Origin: Candolleomyces eurysporus
Lineage: Eukaryota; Basidiomycota; Agaricomycetes; Agaricales; Psathyrellaceae
Reading direction: 5' to 3'
NCBI GenBank assembly: GCA_027579435.1
Contig: JANBPK010001546.1
Span: forward strand, 1-35,410
DNA length: 35,410 nucleotides
Below the pieces are notes generated by a model, which made no database searches, had not been told where the DNA came from, and saw nothing but the letters and a program-made list of their open reading frames with translations. Of this stretch, positions 30,641 to 35,410 are shown piece after piece (positions within the stretch are counted from its first letter, which is position 1; each line of letters starts with the position of its first letter). Made by a program: the position numbers and the translations under genes.

Positions 30641-31555
30641 CCCGATGTGAAGGTGTTAAAATGACACAGCAGAAGAGCATACCACCAAACATCAAGTTAG
30701 AATTTCCTATCGGGTGACAGACTACCCTTCATGCCTAGCCTGAGACATGCGCTCAAGTTCTGGGAGAGCGGTATATCTTGGACGAAACTGGCAGTTAGAT
30801 GTATGCTCTTCTATGGTATACTACGATACCAATCTTGATTTCCTGTCGCTATCTATATCATTGTGACTTAGCAATTTAACTTGTCGCCAATTCTCACTAA
30901 ATGCCCGATTCCTAACCACAAATATGGTTGGGGTTTAACCAAGTTGCCGTCGACCTTACTCATCTCGTTCGTCGCTGCTGCCCTGCCGCGTACCGGAGTT
31001 GGTGGCGATAGTGGCTTTGTCGGAATTCTCGGTCTTCACTCGGNAGTTTTTCTTTTCTTTTTTTTTTGTGATTGGCGCCTGTCGGGCTGTCCGCAGAAGA
31101 CTCAAAATGTATTTCATTTCTCCCGTTTGATTGTTTTGATAGTATCTACGGTGTACGAGAGTGGCCAGGTTTGTTTTGTGATTTGGTTCTCGCGCGCGCT
31201 CAAGTCCGGCACCTGCCGGGTAAACTCTCACGCCCTCGTCGCGACCACCAGCCGTCGACCTCCCCGTACTGGATGGCCTGGGACTCCTAAGGTCGTAAAA
31301 ACTGGATAGAAGTAATGTTTCGGATACCTATAATGCTTTGATATTATCAAATTTCCTTAGATTTAAATCCCAAACAAGTTTTCGTCTTCGGTCTCTCCTT
31401 GACCGTTTGCAAACCTCGGGGAGGTCACCGATGCGAGTAAACCTGTTACATTTCCAATCCAAAGCTGCGATTACGCTCTAAGGGTGTAGCTACGTATGGG
31501 ACCATGCCCAAAAATAGTATAGTGATGCTAGAGTACTGGGACCAGACTCGGCGGA
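30641..31555. other. No supported gene
   Basis: A plus-strand frame at 30881-31309 runs through an N and a ten-T tract at 31044-31068 and has no motif. I regard the stretch as intergenic. Confidence 0.4.
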
Positions 31556-34030
31556 CTAATCTGAGCTTGGGTACTCTACCAACTTGTTTCCGCCATTCTG
31601 CTCAAAACCTTCGGTCTGATCACCATTCATCTCATCATCTGAACGATCTCCATCACCAAGCGGAGACAGGCCGAGCCCTCTACAGATGCCGTTGCAGCTA
31701 TGCTGCTTCTCGAACATCAGTAAACCGTATGCACCATCGTCTCCGAGACCAAAGGCTTGCTCAGTGCTACAGAGATGATAAGTAAATGCATGGCTCAATA
31801 GGAATAGGATTTAAATAGCTTACCTGTGTATCATTAAGTCGTACAAGGTAAGGGTATATTCCTCTCCTTTGCGTCGTAAATTGGAAGGGAGCGAAGCAGA
31901 ATCAATGCCTGAATCAAAATTCCGGTTAATTCAACATCGAGACAAAAATATTGGACGCTTACCTTGAATATCAACGAGGACCAGTGATTCCTCAGAGTCA
32001 AAGTAAGAGAAATGTGCAAGTGCATCGCATGTACGCCCTACAAGGCTATTTGAATTATCACCAGCGTGAACATTGCTGGAAAACTTTGTAAAGCTTGTCA
32101 GGCCGTCATAGAGTGGGTCGACAAGCCACGCATGCCCAGCCTCTGGACCTTTGGACACAACGAAGACATAGGCATCGTCAAATGATAAATCTGGAAACTC
32201 AGCCATTAGAATGTATCCAAATGTTTTCAAAACCAAGTAAAACGGAGTTAACTTACTGTATACGGACACATTGTTCTCAATGGCCAGCTTGAGAAACCTC
32301 TTTACAGGCTTACGAGCAACAACTTGCCTGAAAAGCTCGTCCTTGAGGTGCTTCAGGTTATCTTCTTTGCTAACCGACTCTTCCAGAATACTATCTCCAG
32401 TTTTAAAGAAGCATTTGGCAGCAAAAAGAACCTCCCCAGCACGCAGCTTTGAACGAAAGATTCTCAGTGTTGAATAAAGAAAGAGGTCTGAGGAGAAGAA
32501 CTACCTTAAACGCCTTTTTCGTCTCTCCAGAAGCGAAAGGTTCCTTCTGAATAACTACTTCGAATGGCATGGACGATGATTCTGTCCAGATTAAGTTGTC
32601 GCTCTCATCTGCAGACCAGTAGAACTTCTTGACAGTGTATGAGCGAGCGCTTGCGTCTGACCGGGCTCGAGTTGCGTAAAGAGCTTTACCACCAGCTGAA
32701 ATACCTACCAAGATAGGAGTGAGTAACGCTCAAGGGATTGCGTCGTAACTTACGCTGCTTCTTTGTTGCTAGCACAGTCCGATTGGTGGTGGTTTTATAC
32801 CGCCTGGTCTTTGACTTGGCAGACAGCTTGGTTGTAAGGGAAGTGCGATGGCCACGGCGGCTATGTTCAGTATCAGGATCAACCTGGAACAATATGAGCT
32901 CAATGAAAATCTGAGAAGATGTTGTTATTGGGCTTACCTCTGAGTCGCTGTGGGACATGTCTGGCTCGTCTTCCTCAGACGGGTTAAAACGAACCAAGAC
33001 TTTGAAATCAAGCTTAAATGAGCTCAAATCTGCTGGCTTAACGAAGCATTTGTTTCCCGAGACTCTTCTCCAGAGGTCACCTAGCGTGCCACTCAAAAGC
33101 TCAGTGTCGACAGCAGTCTTTGAAGCGGTCCATGCAAGCACAACATGCAAGTAGCTTGAAACACAAAGTTAGGAATAATTCTTGAAACTGCTTGTTCAGA
33201 GGTCAATGGTCTGACTCACAAATCATAAACTCGGTAGCCATAGCTAGCAGTATACGTCTCATCTGCAACTCTGCGTATACGTTCAAGTACATCGGACACC
33301 GGGACCGTCTCGTCAAGCTCGATTATCACCGGCACAAACTCGGGACAATCAGTGGTGCGTCGTTTGCCTAGTCCATGCTCATAGTGACCGATTGAGTCAA
33401 TCTATTTGATTGGGGTCAATTCAATTACAACGGCATATCAGATCCAACATTCACCCGAATATTAATTCGTTTCGCAGGCTTAGAGGGGGCAGCAGAAGTG
33501 GAGTGACTGCCATGGCTTCCTCTCACTCGGGAAGGAGCAATAGGGATACCAGGTTTTGCTCCAGCAACTGCATTTGCATGGGCACGATTCATTGACGAGA
33601 CAATATGTGCCGCTTGCTGTCGCTTCTGAAAGCAAAAACGGTTAAACATGCACTCTGAGCAGTTGTAAAGCTAACTCACTGCTGCCATCGAGTCGTCATT
33701 TCCAGTATTGCCTCGGCCATGGTTTGAGTGTGTTCGAGGATTAGCTGGATGCAAGAGAGCATCCTGAGCTACATCTTGAGTGCCTTGGGGTGCGACTAAT
33801 TTGAGGAACTTGGTTACTGAGCTGCGACCTGAAATAGAGTATAGGATCATACCAAACTCAATGCATTCAGCGCAGGTTGCCTCATCAAGAAACTCGTATA
33901 CACTGCCACAAGAAATGCACTGGGGCCAACGTGTCGACTGTCCAGAAGACCGTCGAACGCACGCACCGCAGCGTTGACCGCTGGGCAGGAGATCAAACTG
34001 CTGTGAACATCCAGAACAGCGGTTTGCCAT
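31556..34030 (-). CDS. Zinc-finger plus alpha-type protein kinase, ten exons
   Basis: The exons are 34030-33680, 33625-33455, 33401-33220, 33154-32938, 32883-32754, 32704-32505, 32446-32257, 32190-31963, 31908-31824 and 31766-31556, giving 654 aa with every phase consistent. The N-terminus has four CxxC pairs (CSGC, CGAC, CISC, CAEC), probably zinc-binding. The middle is low-complexity, then a predicted adaptor region. The C-terminal third is an alpha-kinase: PFASGETKKAF, VLFAAKCFF (probable ATP-site Lys428), AHFSYF, LVLVDIQG, LTLYDLMIH, AFGLGDDGAYG and the zinc-site FEKQHSCNGIC. Alpha-kinases phosphorylate Ser/Thr and are expanded in agaricomycetes. Key motifs are intact, so activity is plausible; substrate unknown. 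Confidence 0.9.
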
Positions 34031-34518
34031 TTTCAAGTGGAGATTGAGACTTAGCAGAGGGAGATAGGTAGCAATGGAACACACTGATTTTCAACCAAGT
34101 TGACACCGTTATTTAAACACTTTTCTTGATATGCCTTGGATACCGTGAATTGTAACCTCAAGGCGCAAACCAGTGCAATTTCAGTAGCCGATTCCTTCCA
34201 TATCTGGAATCCCGTTGTCCATCCAGGGTTTGACGCCACTTGGATGCTCGTTGCTTGATAGATAGTACAGGGACCATCATGGGACGTGAAAGAGTAATTG
34301 CCAAGACACCGGGCGGGAGCAGGGTGTCCAATCGAAACAATCAAAAAATTGGAAGCAATGAGGCCTGGGTCACTTGAAGGGAATCAAAAGGCGGGGTTGA
34401 GATGTGGAATGCGGGTTGTCCCTAGTCTTGCGGCTACTTTCTGACGTCAATCTGAGTTAGAAATCTGGCAATGTACACACAGCCAGACCGTCCGAATGGC
34501 TGAATGTAGTCTTTACAA

Positions 34519-34860
34519 CGACCGAGGGAACACGTTGCTTCCAGCTCACCCGTTGGCCGGTGAAAGCTATCCTTGTCTCTGTCTCATGAAGACACCGTCA
34601 TTGCCAATTTTCCATTGAGAACACCGGTACCTTGTCTCAAGTCGGCCACTTGGCAACTTNAAAAATGTTCCGTTGAGGCCAGGCGCTGCATCACCAAGGG
34701 AACATGTTGCTTCAAGCTCACAAGTCAGCCGGTGAAAGTTATCCTTACCTCTGTCTTGTGAAGACGCCGTAATTACCAACGTTCCATTGAGAACACCGGT
34801 ACCCTGTCTCAAGTCGGCCACTTGGCAACTTAGAAATATTCCGTTGAGACTAGGTGCTGC
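34519..34860. repeat. 171-bp tandem repeat, two copies
   Basis: Copy 1 is about 34519-34689 and copy 2 about 34690-34860. They are similar throughout, with long shared blocks such as GAGAACACCGGTACC and TCAAGTCGGCCACTTGGCAA. Copy 1 has an N inside an A run at 34660 that is one base extra relative to copy 2. The unit equals 57 codons, and copy 2 is open on the minus strand. Copy 1 has a stop in that frame once the N is removed. Confidence 0.85.
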
Positions 34861-34894
34861 TTCCAGCAATCCCTGCAAGTTAGAAACAATCTGA

Positions 34895-34902
34895 TATAAA
34901 TA
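34895..34902 (+). promoter_or_regulatory. TATA box of the HTH gene at 34964
   Basis: TATAAATA lies 69 bp upstream of the ATG at 34964 and just after the tandem repeat. Confidence 0.6.
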
Positions 34903-34963
34903 CTGCCAGTGCAGCGACTGTGTCAGAATCAAATCCAATAGCCTATATACTCTTTACTTCGCA

Positions 34964-35410
34964 ATGGCTCGACTCAAACCTGGTGGCGGCCACTCGGGAA
35001 CCTCTCGAAATCCAAGCGGAAAGAATCAGCATCAAGCTGGAAAGCTGAGTACGCTCTATTCTCACCCATTGTCCAAATCTAGTCTTTCTTACCATCGTTT
35101 TCACTCAGTCGATATCATCCCAGACTTACCTGAGAGAATTCAGAAGTATTTCGATCGAGGTGTTCGCCAAAAAGACATTCCAAGCGCGCTTGCAAGAGAC
35201 TTACCAGGGACATCAATCAGGTACATTCTCTCAGCTACCTTCAAGCAGCTTCGCAGTACTCATTAGAACACTTTGAAACCTTCATTACCAGTGGAAGGAG
35301 TGTAAGACGCTTCATCAAGGACTTTAGCATCAAGACGCCACACCACAACCGTATGACGGACATTGAGAAAGCTCTCTCTGTGTTGGAGCTTAGGGAGAAT
35401 GACCCCTTGA
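34964..35410 (+). CDS. HTH protein, 5' part only (integrase/transposase-like)
   Basis: The exons are 34964-35048, 35109-35220 and 35292 to the window edge, with introns of 60 and 71 nt. Intron 1 is also an open frame, so it could be retained. The start MARLKPGGGHSGTSRNPSG is basic and disordered. YFDRGVRQKDIPSALARDL, then GRSVRRFIKDFSIKT, looks like a homeodomain-like helix-turn-helix of the kind found at the start of fungal Clr5-like and integrase-core proteins. The frame is still open at 35410. The family assignment is a guess from the HTH alone; the catalytic part would lie outside the window. Confidence 0.5.

Noticed and set aside
30881..31309. 142-codon plus-strand open frame
   Set aside because: It runs through an N and a long T tract, has no motif and shows no relation to its neighbours.
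33827..33852. A 24-nt GTATGA...TTTCAG segment inside exon 1 of the alpha-kinase gene, resembling an intron
   Set aside because: It is far below workable intron size, is a multiple of three and leaves the frame open without removal.
34519..34940. Cyanovirin-N (CVNH) lectin reading of the 171-bp repeat
   Set aside because: LNGTL and CELEATC look suggestive, but the spacing between the FxxTC and LxAxC elements does not fit the domain, and copy 1 has a stop.

Overview
The window reads as nuclear DNA of a mushroom-forming basidiomycete (Agaricomycete). Its genes are split by many short introns (about 43-82 nt) with GTRNGT donors and CTRAY-type branch sites. Several have TATA boxes. The family content fits: a GH10 xylanase, a DUF1996 protein, a fungal CBM1 module, an alpha-kinase, an F-box protein, small cysteine-rich secreted proteins and fungal multi-pass membrane proteins. 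There is no sign of bacterial, viral or organellar DNA, and I found no tRNA, rRNA or CRISPR. Five places carry N next to A or T homopolymers, which points to homopolymer-length uncertainty in the assembly. Exon models were built by hand from splice signals, reading phase and family motifs.

Left third (1-9.7 kb). About 2 kb without a supported gene holds a cluster of three CACGTG boxes. It is followed by a small secreted-protein gene (1979-2344, +), a possible decayed coding stretch (2828-3544), a four-exon F-box gene (4177-5873, +), a secreted cysteine-repeat protein (5961-6676, -), and a complete five-exon GH10 endo-xylanase (7285-8513, -). A doubtful, possibly broken gene lies at 8956-9640 (-).

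Middle (9.7-24.5 kb). This part holds a nine-exon DUF1996 secreted protein with a 5-nt micro-exon (9731-11414, -), an 18-cysteine secreted protein (13380-14044, +), a seven-helix membrane protein with a GC-AG intron (14357-15475, -), and a four-exon secreted protein that joins a CBM1-like module to two copies of an 8-cysteine repeat (16269-17070, -). Next come a tiny membrane protein (17922-18178, +), a long decayed copy of the mRNA 3'-end-processing gene RNA14 (about 19240-20870, -), an eight-helix membrane protein (22525-23805, +) and the mitochondrial intermembrane-space protein Mdm35 (24165-24516, -).

Right third (24.5-35.4 kb). Two small secreted-protein genes (24945-25441 and 29533-29884, both +) flank a tandemly duplicated pair of Thr/Pro/Gly-rich secreted proteins (25628-26172 and 27368-27881, both -). 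The first copy of the pair carries a coding 30-bp minisatellite. A decayed paralogue of the window's own F-box gene lies at about 30140-30640 (+). A ten-exon zinc-finger plus alpha-kinase gene (31556-34030, -) is separated by a 171-bp tandem repeat from the start of a truncated HTH protein (34964 to the edge, +).

Secreted products dominate: at least nine of the better-supported models begin with a signal peptide. Xylanase, DUF1996 and CBM1 proteins suit a plant-litter or wood-associated life style, which is inference. The least familiar material is the CBM1/8-Cys protein with its repeat relative at 5961-6676, and the three small secreted genes that share an identical 13-bp leader element (ACAGCTGGTCTGT).
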